Origin: Thalassia testudinum
Taxonomy: Eukaryota > Streptophyta > Magnoliopsida > Alismatales > Hydrocharitaceae
Direction of reading: 5' to 3'
DNA length: 64,000 nt
NCBI GenBank assembly: GCA_037157565.1
Contig: JAZHRO010000002.1
Coordinates: 70,825,001 to 70,889,000, forward strand
Shown here: positions 1 through 11,359 of the stretch, one piece after another
Layout: each line of letters starts with the position of its first letter
Position numbering within the stretch: position 1 is the first letter of the stretch
Notes under the pieces: generated by a model
Databases searched by the model: none
What the model saw: the letters and a program-made list of their open reading frames with translations, nothing else
What the model was told of the DNA's origin: nothing
Position numbers and translations under genes: made by a program

Positions 1-1330
1 CCCTTTGCAAAGAAGAAGCCGAGCCTGTTTTATGGAGGAAGAAAGCATGCACAGCTATGCCCTGGCTGTGCATGGCTGTGCATGCGGCTGCAGGGAGTGG
101 CTTGCAGAGCATGCTGAGCAAGACATGGCGAGAGGAAGAGGCTGCCATGCATGGCAGCCGCGCGAAGAAGAGTTTCAAAGTCAAATAGAAATAGAAAATA
201 AAGAGGGAGATTTTGCAAGGCAGCACTTGAGGAAAGCGTGAATTGCGAGGCCATTTTATTCACTCTCCTCCCCTCTCAATTAAATGCATGCATGCGTGTA
301 TTTTTACAAATGCGACTATGGGTACCTAATATGCACTGGTAATGCTAAGAAATAGCACAAGATGGCATAATTGTTGGTGTATTTTTGCTGTGCAATCACA
401 GCCGCGCGGTCGCACTCGGTTGGCCGCGTAGGTGCGCATTGGTGCGCGCCTGTGCACGCCTGCAGGGGTTTGGTGGCGAGGGCGCGAGCCTCTGCAGGCA
501 TGGCTGGTGGCTCTTTAGCGTCTGTAGAGGGGGCATGCTGCGGTGGTTGGAGAGGCGCGGTCCTGACAGGGCAGGGGGCGTGTATAGGCGGTGCTGAAGG
601 CGAGCGCCTGCGGTGCTTGGCGTGCAGCGCCTGCCGAGGGGGTCTGCAGTGGAGAGGCGGGGGCCTGGCAGGGGTGCGGGTGGGGCGGTGCACCTGAAGG
701 CGGGTGCTGGTGGCAAGGGCGGTGAGCGGTGCAGCGCCTGCAGTGAAGGGCGCTGGAGGAGAGGTGGGGTGCCTGCGAGGGCGCTGGAGGCGCGGGCACG
801 ATAGGGGCGCGTAAGGAGGAGGCCCTCCAGGGAGGTGCTGTGCGGGTGCGGCCTAGCAGGTGCAGGGGGAAGCGCCTGCAGGGGTGCGGGCGGGTGCGCG
901 AGGAAGACTTGGGTGGTGTGAGTGCTAGAAGGTGCAAGCGCCTGTGGGCGCAGGTAGGGCGAAGTGGGCGCCTGCATGGCGTTGGAGCAGGCTGGAAGGT
1001 GATGGCGCTGGAAGGGGGTGCGGTGATGGCACTGGTGCGGTCGTCTGCGGCTGGAGGGAGCGGTGAAGACTTGGTGCACAATGCACACGGGTTACACGGT
1101 TCCTCGATGATGCCTCTTCTCCTGCGCTCCGCCTCCTCTTAACTCCTCTCTTCCGCCCTTCCCGGAATTTTCAAAATCCCCTTGCTATTTTTTGCCGGTG
1201 GCTGTTGAGGGTGGACGGAGGATGGGGAAAAACATGTGCCGCCAGTTGTTTGTTGGGGAAATTTATTCCCCAACTCCTTGTTATTTCTAAATATCATTCC
1301 TTCATATAAAAAACAACAAAATCATTACAT
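1..1330. other. Non-coding GC-rich region, no gene seen
   Basis: No convincing gene is visible. The long open frames on both strands between about 316 and 1142 are low-complexity products of GC-rich sequence (Pro/Arg/Ala/Ser-rich, overlapping in several frames) and resemble no protein I know. The stretch 420-1000 is rich in CCTGCAGG/GCGCCTGC-type words. It is probably an LTR or other repeat fragment, but no termini or target-site duplication could be found. Confidence 0.5.
420..990. repeat. Diverged palindromic CCTGCAGG-type motif cluster
   Basis: Words such as GCGCCTGC, CCTGCAGG and CGCCTGTG recur many times without fixed period, for example near 455-465, 495-505, 605-635, 738-745, 866-885, 940-955 and 968-978. 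The central word CCTGCAGG is its own reverse complement. Spacing is irregular, so this is a dispersed motif array and not a tandem satellite. Function unknown. Confidence 0.5.
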
Positions 1331-1402
1331 ATTAAGTTATAGAATGTTATAAAACATATGTAAACTTAAATCATGATGGATGCAAATATTCTATAACTTA
1401 AT
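1331..1402. repeat. AT-rich inverted repeat (15-bp perfect arms)
   Basis: ATTAAGTTATAGAAT at 1331-1345 is perfectly complementary to ATTCTATAACTTAAT at 1388-1402, with a 42-bp loop. It lies at the apparent left edge of the D3 LTR and could be a tiny MITE remnant or a hairpin. No target-site duplication was recognised. Confidence 0.6.
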
Positions 1403-2777
1403 GTAGTTATTAACAAGATTAAAGTTACTTAGGCGTAATATTAGTCCATTAATATGGACTCATCAACAACCACAAGTGCAATGTAACTAAGCAGAAAATA
1501 ATATAGAGATAGTAAAGGAAACAGAATGAAATGTCTCATAATAGTACAGCCCATCACAACTACTACAGTGGAAAATAAAACAGAAATGTAATAGAAATAA
1601 CATTACATAAAATAAAAACTCACTACTACAACAAAAAGACGTGCTAGAACAGAAACGACAACAGCTAAGGCTAGGCTTGACTGGGCCCAGCTCCTTCTGC
1701 AACCAATGGTGCTGGCTGGCAACTCCCTGACCTGAACAAGGTTATAAAATTCCGTAGTCAGCTAACGCTGAATAGAGTGGTAACTAAGCTATTTACATGC
1801 AATTAAGACAAGCAACTAATTAACTATTCATTTTCATTTAGCTCAACCATTTAGATCTTATTTGTTTGTTCTTTTATTTATATGGTCATCTCTTGATCTT
1901 GTCTGTTCCTCAAGGGAACGATCTTGATTGCAGACTTTCCCGTGATGTAGGATGTACACATGGTGCTCTCCTGGCCGGGAGAGTCCCCCATGGTAATCCT
2001 ACACCCAGTCAACCACCTCGACGTCACGGTCGCGACATAGCGGTGACTACGGCACGCTCGATAAGTGCACGGGTAGCTATCCTGCACTAGCATGCGGTCA
2101 GTCATTTCTGCTAGCGGGTACGCCTAAAGGTACAATATGGAATAGTACAAGGCCTTGCCCTCTCAGAACAGGGGTCTCGCCCCTCAGAACAGAATAAGAG
2201 TCTCGCCCCTCCACAGTCCATGTACCCTCATCCGACTATCCCAGTTTGCCTAGTGGACCTAACAAGAGTCGGTGTAGGGTGGCTAGTCCTAACCCCGGGC
2301 CCTGTGGGGCGGCTAGCTCACTCCCTACACTAAGTAACTCACCTCGATACCATGTACTCGAGGGCCAAACAGAAGTTGGTGTAGAGTGACTAAACCTAAC
2401 CCCCAGTTCTCAACCCAATGAGGCGGCTAGCTCCCCTCTACACTAAAGGGACAGTTGCTCTCCTTGGTATCATGTACACAAGGGCTAGCTCACTTCCCGT
2501 CTACTTACTAAGTTCCTTCCATATACAGGAGTTCATCTCCTAATTTCCCGTAGGGTTCATACTTGTATTCCTTTCATTCCATTTTCCAACATTCAGATCT
2601 TACTATTCACATTACGGGTTTCATTCTTATAATAAGCAGCTCGTGCTTTACTAACTGAGAAAGCATCACATCAATAAACTAATACATTTGCTAGCAAGTT
2701 GGTTTAACATGCATCTCAAGGAAACAGTGTAGCTCAAGCAATATTCGTTCGTTTCTCCCTTAGGGTGCATTTCACGT
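1403..2777 (-). mobile_element. Solo LTR D3, segment 1 (LTR family D)
   Basis: This stretch matches D2 (60419-62100) in the same orientation and D1 (57800-59440) inverted. Shared blocks include the CTCTCCTGGCC...GAGAGTCCCCCATGG region near 1960-1995, the GGGAACGATCTTGATTGCAG block near 1914-1933, and repeated GGCTAGCTC...CTACACT blocks. The left end is diverged and placed only approximately (within about 30 bp). The segment ends at the TSD of solo LTR E (2773-2777). Summing the three D3 pieces gives about 2.74 kb, close to D1 (2.72 kb) and D2 (2.67 kb). No coding capacity. Confidence 0.65.
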
Positions 2778-5508
2778 TGATGGGAACACCATCATGAGCC
2801 ACAACTAGCTCTTTTTGATCCAATTGAGCCAATAAATGCTCCTACATGACCACCAAAGAACCATAACTCATTACATAAGCATTCTGAGGGAAACATAAGA
2901 AAGTAGGGTTAAAACTGTAATTTTACCAATGCAGTACCACCACGAGTTTTCTCAAGGGCTGAATAAAGGTCAAATTATCTTAATAAGATAACAAGTGGGT
3001 TATATTAGACAGAAAAGGGTTTGTGTATGTTCTAAGAATTAAATGACTTTTGAAACCCTAAAAATAGACTCACTTAATTAAATGAGGTTTTGGTCAAAAT
3101 AAAATTCACCTAAACCCTCTGAAAATCATAGAAAAATATTCTCTAGGATTTAGTACCTTCAAATTGACCATCAGAACCCATCTTGACCTAAAATGGAGTC
3201 TCAGATAGATATTTGCCCTAATATGATTTTTTGCATAAATTACCCAATCAAACATGGTCAAAACCAAAATCCAACTTCACCATTGGATTCCTTAGGTCCA
3301 TATTAGATTTGTACCAAAATTTGGACCCAAGGATAACTTGTCTTGACCTAGTTTGCAAAAAGGTCCTGTCTTATTACATTTATACCCCTAACTTTCAAAA
3401 ACCTTTGCATTCACCCCCCAACTTCTTCCTCATCTTCACAATTAGGTCCCTCCACCATTATCGTGGAGGAAACCTACTCCGGCAACCTTTGAAAGGAGAT
3501 TTCTCCTTGATTGCTTGGAGAATCTCTTCCAAAATTGGAAGGAAGATTCTCTAAGCAATTCTCTTCAGTTTGAACCCGACAAGATGCTCTGATTCTTTCC
3601 CAATATCTCATGCAAATGCATGAGAGATTTGGGTCTCTTGAAAATCCTAAATCTGGCAACCTTCCAAGCTTGGGAAGCTTGCTTCCCAAGCTCTAACCGC
3701 CCCTTAGAACCCTTTACAAGGACCCTCAAAGCTCCCCGAATTCCTCACACTCTAATTCAGCCGTTAATCCCCTCAATTCATCTCTCCCTCTCACAGTCGA
3801 AGGTTCCTTGACGTCCAGAGACTTTTCCTGCCTCTTCTCGTCGTCCGCCCGCTATACCTAAGCGGATTCCTCTTCCTTGCCTCCGTCCGCGTCTCACCGT
3901 ACTAGTAGACGCCACTTCCTCCTTCGTCCTCGCCATCTCTCCCTCACCGAAACCGCCATCGTCTCCAACGTCGGCCACACCACACCCAACGTCATCGTGC
4001 CCCCTTCATCCATCAACCTCCTAGCTAAGTCCCCTATCCCCTCTACTTTCTTCCCTTCTCTTTATCTTCCAAATCTGACCACCGACGACCCTTCGCAACT
4101 CCATCTCCTCCATCTCCGGCCACCCCCTCCGGCGAGGCCATACCACCTCCATAGCCTGCCAAAACCGTCGCCGACCATCGCAAAACCTTCGCCACACATC
4201 CCTGATCATTTCCCCTCTCTTCATTCACCTAGCCACACACTCACGGCCACTGTTACGCCACGCCACCACCCCCATCATGTTCGCCGTGCTCCGGCGATAC
4301 TCCTTGACCGCTCTGACGTGACCGAGAGGCCATTTTACTAATTTTAGGTGTACACCCCATCCGCCATTGGCGAGCAAGCTTCGAGCTTGCTTGAGGTTGC
4401 TCCAGGCCTTGCTATGCCCAGGTCTTTGTCTCAGGTTGCGCGGAAGAGCCTCGTGCACGGTCCCAAGTCCTCAATTGAAGACATAAGCCTCAGTCGTTGA
4501 GGCAATTGTGAAGGACACCCCCTACTGCGGATGTGTGAAGGAAGGGGTGCACGAATAGTCCCACATCGAAAGCTATTGAAGCCGTGCACCCACATAAATT
4601 GTAAAACTGACAGTAGCTATTCGCCTCAAATCCACAGGGTGAGGTCCCTCTCACCTTCACCCAGCCTCATCCGCGACACACCCTCACAAACCTGGCCTGA
4701 CCTGACCCGACCTGCACTCCTCGCTCACCACCGCACGCCAATGAGCCTGGACCCGGGAATGCACCTAACCCGATAACCTATATACCCGTGGCTCTAAGAG
4801 AGCAGATCCTAAGAGAGAAAAAGAGAGGAGAGTCACGCGGATAGGGGGAGGGTTTTGCTACAGGAACCTTTAGCCGACACTTAGCCGAATTCTGAAGAGG
4901 AAAGCCAGAGAAGAAGAAGAGGAGGCCTGAAGCTAAAGAAGAGAACTAAAGGCAGAGGAAGAAGAAGAAGGCTTGGAGAGGTCGTAGCTGAGAAAGCCAA
5001 GAAAGAAAAGAGGCAGGTCTGAAGAAAGAGAAGAAGAAGAAGAAGAAGAAGAAGAAGAGATGAAGGCCTAAAGAAGAACAGAAGAAGAAGGAGCAAAGAA
5101 GGGCCAGAGAAGAGGAAAGCTTAAGGAAAAAGGGAAGAAAAGAAAGAAAGAAGGAAGAGGCATGTAGACAAAAGCAAAAAGGAGTCTGATTTCATACACC
5201 CTCCTTTAGTAAATTTGACTAATTATTCTATGTATTAGACTTATAATTGGTGATTCAAATCACCATAATTTTGTCTAAAATTCTTTTTACTCTTCATATA
5301 CTCATATGCTCTACATTGCAAATTAGTTTTTGAGCAATATTTTGAGTTCCATTTGCATTAATTGTTGAGATTAGTACGTGAATTCCATTTGCTCCCTATG
5401 TTCGACCTCAGAATCTTTTCAAGTAATAAAAATTGTATTTGTTTGAATGCTATTTCGACTATATTGCAATGCGACACTATTTAAAACACCGATTTAGTGA
5501 GACAAACA
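2778..5508 (+). mobile_element. Solo LTR E, Athila-like family of B and C
   Basis: A 2731-bp LTR starting TGATGGGAACACC and ending ACAAACA, flanked by the 5-bp duplication CACGT (2773-2777 and 5509-5513). Its ends are the reverse complement of the LTR ends of B and C, so its sense strand is +. Internal landmarks in order: a degenerate TATA near 3850, a CT-rich leader-like stretch, a USE-like box at 4558-4568 with a TATA-like box 24 bp on, a GA-rich block at 4900-5160, and AATAAA at 5425-5430 near the 3' end. No internal element sequence flanks it, so it is a solo LTR left by recombination between two LTRs. Confidence 0.88.
4558..4600 (+). promoter_or_regulatory. USE + TATA promoter-like module in LTR E
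   Basis: GTCCCACATCG at 4558-4568 is an 11/11 match to the plant U-snRNA upstream sequence element RTCCCACATCG. It is followed by a 24-bp gap and the TATA-like box CATAAATT at 4593-4600. The same 24-bp gap occurs in LTRs B, C and F. From what I know of plant snRNA genes, this gap corresponds to the shorter, Pol III (U6) spacing. Transcriptional activity is inferred only. Confidence 0.6.
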
Positions 5509-5513
5509 CACGT

Positions 5514-6606
5514 CCCAGGGTTCAATTAAGTTATTCTAAACATACACTTTTTTTGATTAAATCTTGATATTAAAGCAAACCACTCTACCGGGAAACATAG
5601 GAGGAATGGGGGCTAGAACCGCAGGTCCTATTGCTTCTGCAGGCCCCAAACATGCTACAGGCTAGTGACCTATACCACTGACTAAGTCACATCAGACAAG
5701 TTCAAAATAGTATATACTCGACACTAACACGTAGAGAAACTCGAGCGGAAAACAACGGTACTTTGTTTGCAGAAATCTAGTTCCGTTCGGGCCCCGAACG
5801 GGCCAAAAACGTGCATACTGCCCAAAATCAAACGTCTAGGACTAAGGCCCAGACGTCTTAAAAGGCGTTAGAACTCACCCTGTGTTTTCTGTGGCTTCCT
5901 CTGACATCCGGATCCTTCCGTGATCGTCTGAGGGGAGTCCCAGACATCAGACTCTCCTTCCAGTCGTCTGGGAGTACAATCAAACATCTGGCGATGTGCT
6001 CAAACGTCCAAAAGTACCTCGAAGGACACACCGCTCGCCTTTCCAATGCTCTGTGCCTACGTACAAATGTACAGACCCAAAATCAGCTAAGGGTCCCATC
6101 TACATGGTCGGAACCCATGCAGAAACATGTACCTCGGCACTAATCGTGCTTTCAAACGTCCAGCTTCAGCTCCGAACGTCCCACTACTACTCCAGATGCC
6201 TAGTAGGTGCTCTAGACGTCTGATACTGGAAAGGATCCAGTATGCAGAATTCCTCGCGACACTGTCTCCTCCGCGAGCTCGCCTGCAGGAGTTGCAACAG
6301 CACCTCCAGCGGCCACAAGAGGCCGAGGCTTCTACCCACGAGCTCCTCCTCCTCACATGCATCCTCGACTCCTGCATGAGCTCCTCCGAGCTCCCGTGGC
6401 TCCCTCTCAAGCTCCTCCCCTAGAGCTCCTCCTCCTCGAGCTCCATTGAGCTCGCACCACCGCGCCTGCAGTAAGGTACCCCTCACGCACAAGCTCCCTC
6501 GAGGTCTCTCCCTCTTTCTCACGCCCTCGCTCACACTCTCTCCCTCTCACCTTCTCCTCCACTTGCTCGCTCGCAACAAGGGGGCGATAACGAAGATGGT
6601 CACAGA
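5514..6606 (-). mobile_element. Solo LTR D3, segment 2
   Basis: Continuation of D3 after E. It aligns in order with D2 from about 61910 onward (the GGAAAC...GGGGGCT...CCCCAAACATGC block near 5590-5655, then the GACGTCTG-rich stretch 5830-6230, then the GAGCTC-rich and CT-rich stretch 6270-6580). The AGACGTCT-like words near 5830-5860 and 6165-6220 are the family's palindromic motif. Open frames here are shadows of biased sequence and not genes. Confidence 0.65.
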
Positions 6607-9600
6607 TGAGAGGCTCATCATGGCTTCTAATTACCCCTAATTAACTAGTTTCCCTAATTAATTAACTAGGAATATGTATACATAAGGATTAATTATGAAA
6701 TAAGGGACAAACCATTAAAAGACTTTAAAATAAGTTTAAAATGATAAATTATAAGCCAATTAATATTATTAATAACTTAATTAATAAATGGACTCAAAAT
6801 ACTATTAATTAATTACTTAATTAATATCTTACTTAACTTAAGTATAACTTAAGACCTAAGTTTTAAATAACTTAAGTAAGTTAATAAGTAAATAAATATA
6901 AATAAATGGGTTAAAAATGTGAATACAAGGATTCAATATAATATTTAGCTAAATTATAAATATATAAAAAAAGTTATAAAAGAAAATAATTTAAATTAAC
7001 CTTAAAAGCCTCTGTTTGCATTTCGATCCCTATAATTTATTGCATTTGAGTCCTTTTCATTCACTTAGGTCCTCATCTTTCCTTGCATACCGGTCCCTGC
7101 GAACATCTTCTTCATTTCTTCTTCAGCTGCTTCAACGGCTGTTGATCGGCGGTGCATTTACCACCTGATCACCTCACATCTGACGTCATTCCCTCTTTGC
7201 CAAGCTCCTGGAGCTTGCGCTCACCGTCATCTCTCCATCCCACAGTTTGGATGCCCCTGAAATCCTAATTAGGACTCAAGGTTAACATCACCGGCATCGG
7301 AGAAGACGCCAGTGGTTACCTTGAACCTAAACACATTTTCGTCCAGATTAGGCCACCTTAGCCATCGTCGAACCCTATAAATACCCCTTGAACCCTTCGA
7401 TTTCAGCAGCTAGCTCCCTACCCTCTTCCCCAACTGCAGCTAACTGATAGGCTATTCCTCCTTCTCCGGTGGCCAACCTCCATCTCCATCCTAATCCTCC
7501 GTTCGTCCTCACTCACTTCCGATCTCCGCCACCATCCACTGCGTCCTCTGATGAAGCGTCGACGCTGGACTCTGCTTCCACTCCACAAAACCACCTGGCA
7601 GAATTCTTCCTCCAACCTTCTGATTTCTTCCTCTGTTAAGGACCTTCGACGAAGATTTCTCAAACCCCTTCGTCTAGGTAACAGTAGGATATGATAAGGT
7701 AAGAGTAGTGTCACTTAGTTTAGTAGATTAGGTACTTAATTAGATTTTAATTTTCAAATTGTATGTCATCTTCTCTAGCTCCAGCAAGCTCTTTGAGCTC
7801 TTCTGAGCCATTATTTTGTCATTTTTACGCACTGTTCATCTTCTTCACCTTATCATGATTCCATAACATTGTTTTGCCCTCACTTTTAGCAGCTGTAACG
7901 CTTAATTCATCTTCACACTCACCGACGACCTTTGTTGTCCACAGCGGAGGTCTCTGAGACTAGAACACACCCACTAGGGCCCTCCATCACCTTTCATTAT
8001 CTAAGGGCCCCGATCTTATACCTAATTAGTATAATTATCTCATATAAAGTAAACGCCTAAATTTCACCCTCATTTCTGAGCTCACTGTCAATGGTGGCTC
8101 AGAGATGAGTTAATCACCTAATTAAATAGTCCACTAGCATCGCTTCACCCCTCAGAACTCTTTCCCTCACTCAATTGAGTAAGGGGATACTCTCTGAGTT
8201 CCACTGAACTCAGAATTTGCACTTTCTGAATTCATTGCATATCTTCTGTTATGTTCATCAATGGAGTAAATTGATGGACTCCTGAGGTTCCTTGTGACCT
8301 CAGGAAGCTTTTCAGATCTTCAATGGTTTGTTTTATTGAGTTTTATACTCTATCAATCATTTTCTGGACTCACCGGAGCTCCGATGAGCTCTGGCAAGTC
8401 ATTTTTCAGTTTTAGCCCTTGATAGGTCTCAAGGAGTTCTAGAATGCACAACTGAGGTGTATGAATTCTGATTTAGTGATTATTTTGGTGATTTATTGCC
8501 TAGAGCTCAGTAATGACCTTTGTCTTCATTAGGTTTTAGGTTCTGGAAATAGGTTCGTAAGCTTAAGTAGAACCTATAGAACTTAGTCATGATTTCTAAT
8601 TGCTCTGAAATTCCCTAGGATGTTCCACCGAACTCAAGTCACCTTGGTTCGAGGCGGTGATGCCTGAGATCATATCAATGAGCTCAAAACATAGTTTTGA
8701 GCTATTCAATAACTTCCTGGGGTATAATTGAGTTGATTTAGATCTTAAATTGGAACTGAGAAAGTCCGGAACAGTAAGTCAACTTTGTGGTCGATTTGGT
8801 CAACTATGATCTAGAATTGAAGAATTGATGTCTTAAATTCTAATCTGATGATTTAATTTAGTCTTTGAGATGATCTGGGATAATTTAGAGTTGATTGGAT
8901 TGAGTTTACTGAGGAATTAGGGCAATTCAATTCATTGAACAGTATGGGTTTGTTTGAACCCATTACTGTGTTCTTGAGTTTTTGTTGAGATTTGAATGCC
9001 AAAACCAGCCAAATCAAATGTGATAACCTGCACAGGTTGTTCAATCCTCTTTATTAGGTTGTCAGCTCTCTGTCGAGTTGCTCAGAGCTCAAAATGGAGC
9101 TCTAAAGCTCATGAACGAAGATCAGATGCTCATGTCTCTTTCTGAAGCTTTTTGAAGCTTTCCTTCTTAACCAATAGATGCGGAATCATCTACTGAGATG
9201 GTTCAGACCTCAACTGGAGGTCAGAGGCTTCCCTGCAGGTCAAAAGACCTGAGATCATCTTCTGCAAGCCATGATTGGCCATGCTAACCTCCCAGTTTCG
9301 CCCTTCAAATCGAAGGGCTAGATTTGATCTGAACACCAAATTGGTGTTACAATTAGATAGAACTATTCAAGAGCTTTCAATCGAGCCTTTGCTCGATCAA
9401 TTTGGTCCAGCCAATCAGCCGAAATCGCCAGCCAAAGATCGACCAGAACCTGGGAAACAATATCCCACCTCGGTAAATTGTAAGCGCTAGCACTAGTATA
9501 TTACGAAAAAGTGAAGACGATGTTTCGATCGTCAGCGTAGGGTGCAAAATGAAACTGAGCTCTCGAGTGCAGGTGCGTGCATTGCATGTGCCTGCACACA

Positions 9601-10526
9601 TGTGTGCATGTGTGTGCGCACCTGTGGGCGTGAGCGTAGGCCCGAGGGGGCGTATGTGGGCCTGGGAGGCTAGGGATTGTGCATTGGCTTGAAACGAAAA
9701 GAAAACACCTAATATAAACTAGGCTCGGACCCAGTAGGGTCTGGTCCCATGCTCTGGGGGGTGCTACGTATCCCCGACCGGTCTAAGCTGCCAACTATAA
9801 AAATCAAATTTTTGGTTAAGTGTGAGCTTATATGCACAGAACTAAAGAAGAGAAAAAGAAGAATTAAAAGAGAGTAAACCTAATGAGAAAGCTAAGAAAA
9901 GAAAATAGAGAGGGCTTAGAAGAAGAAGAAGAAGAAGAGAAAAAGAAGAATAAGAGAGAGTGATAGAGAGAGTAACGATAGAGAAATAAAAGAGAAGAAA
10001 GGAGACCCTTGTGACTTTTAATCTTTACTTTTGTGTCTTCATTGTAATAATATGTCTCCTTTTAATATTTTGAGCTTAATTGATGTAATGAGGCATTTAT
10101 ATTCACTTGTATAAATTTTCTTGCCTTAAACTTTTGTAATAAGTAGTAATTAGTAAATAAACATGTTTACTTGATTCTTAATGAGAAATCACATGTGTAA
10201 ATATGTTCTTGCTTAATGGAATGTTGCATGCTTTTAAGTGAATATCTCTTATGCAAGATTCATGTACTTAAAATAATCTAATTATAATCCTGATTGATTA
10301 AGTAGTTAGTAATTTATGTTTAGGAGTTAATGGTGAATTAAGAAAAGTTATGCCTCCTAGTGAATGACCTGAACTCCACCAGTTAAAAAGAATTTAAAAT
10401 CCAAAATGTTAGATTAACTTGACCCTATACTACACAACTGACATTAATTTAAGTTAACCTAAGTTGCTTTCTTATGCAATTAATTAAGTCTAAATAACTT
10501 AATTAACTATGTTGAGGAATTAAACA
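6607..10526 (+). mobile_element. Probable long solo LTR F inserted in D3
   Basis: About 3.9 kb of mostly AT-rich DNA interrupts D3. Its left end, TGAGAGGCTCATCATGG, resembles the sense start of LTR C. Its right end is ...GAATTAAACA. Inside are a canonical TATA box (CCCTATAAATACC near 7374-7386), a long GAGCTC-rich stretch (7780-9130), a USE-like box at 9462-9472 with a TATA-like box 24 bp on, and GA-rich and poly(A)-signal-like sequence near 9890-10160. No clean 5-bp duplication was found, so the limits are provisional. No coding frames of interest. Confidence 0.5.
9462..9504 (+). promoter_or_regulatory. USE + TATA promoter-like module in LTR F
   Basis: ATCCCACCTCG at 9462-9472 matches the snRNA upstream element RTCCCACATCG at 10 of 11 positions. 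After exactly 24 bp comes TATATTAC (9497-9504). Neither flank is obviously alignable with LTRs B, C or E, so the retained spacing suggests constraint. Confidence 0.5.
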
Positions 10527-10807
10527 AGCAATCGCCGGCAGGGGGAAGAAGATGGAGGTGGCGGTGGCTGGTGGTGATGGTGAGGGTGGCGTGGGTGTGT
10601 AGGGGTTTAAATAGATGGTTATTAGGGTTTTGGGTGAGGAGGCCGGAGGGGGGTAAAAAGCGCATGCGTGTCGCATGCATGCGAAAAGAGAAAGAACGTA
10701 CGGTTTTCCTTACTTTCAAATATCCTACCATCTATCCAGATGTCTGGACAGACGTTTAGCGAACACTCCAGACGTCTTATCCAACCAAAAAGCGGCGGGT
10801 CACTTCA
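10527..10807 (-). mobile_element. Solo LTR D3, segment 3 (promoter end)
   Basis: On the - strand this is the start of the LTR. It holds a TATA-like box (TTTAAATAG at about 10608-10616 on +, read CTATTTAAA on -) and, 120-170 bp upstream of it, GACGTC-type palindromic words (10736-10778). It ends ...GGGTCACTTCA at about 10807. The corresponding ends of D1 and D2 lie about 30 bp after the same AGACGTCTT word. No perfect duplication was found with the left end. Confidence 0.6.
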
Positions 10808-11359
10808 CTAAGAAAGTCTAGAATCTTAAGATTCTTTAACTATGCTTTTGTAAAACTTATGATGAATATCTTACCACTAGGCAAAAGATGCTTGGTTTTC
10901 ATTCCAAGTCACCTTACAATATGACCCTTGTTGAAAAGGATGTGGAGATCACTCAGCACTTATTTTCTCCTTTGTACCTTAACACACACCACCTTTTTCT
11001 CTTTTGGTTGAGAACCAATTTACTGGTAGCTGATTGTCTTATATTTATCCCAAAAGATTAAGGCACCCTGGATAGCAACCTATTATTAGCTGTAGTTATT
11101 ATGGAGTTATGGACATACACATGTCAAGTCATATTCCAAGCCAACAAAAGCCCCATCCAAAAATTTCTTTTCTTATGTGGCTTCTCTTACACAATAAATT
11201 CCTTACCCTTGATAACCTCCAAAAATGAGGTTGGTCCTTAACAAATTGTTGCTTTCTTTACAAATTTGATTTAGAATCCATTGATCATCCATTACTTTGT
11301 TATCCTTTCATCATCCAACTATAGGTGCATAAATAATTAGGCACCACATTATCTTTAAA
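10808..11359. other. Intergenic, nothing recognised
   Basis: AT-rich sequence between D3 and the copia LTR. No open frame of note, repeat or RNA gene was recognised. Confidence 0.6.

Noticed and set aside
396..1088. 230-residue open frame on the - strand and overlapping frames
   Set aside because: Pro/Ala/Arg-rich, open in several frames at once, no domain; explained by GC-rich composition.
6602..10531. A 5-bp target duplication for F
   Set aside because: ACAGA on the left and AGCAA on the right do not match; GAAGATGG occurs on both sides but without matching terminal repeats. Limits of F kept provisional.
1397..10812. A target duplication for D3
   Set aside because: CTTAA and CTAAG at the estimated ends are not identical; the ends of D3 are too diverged to fix by eye.
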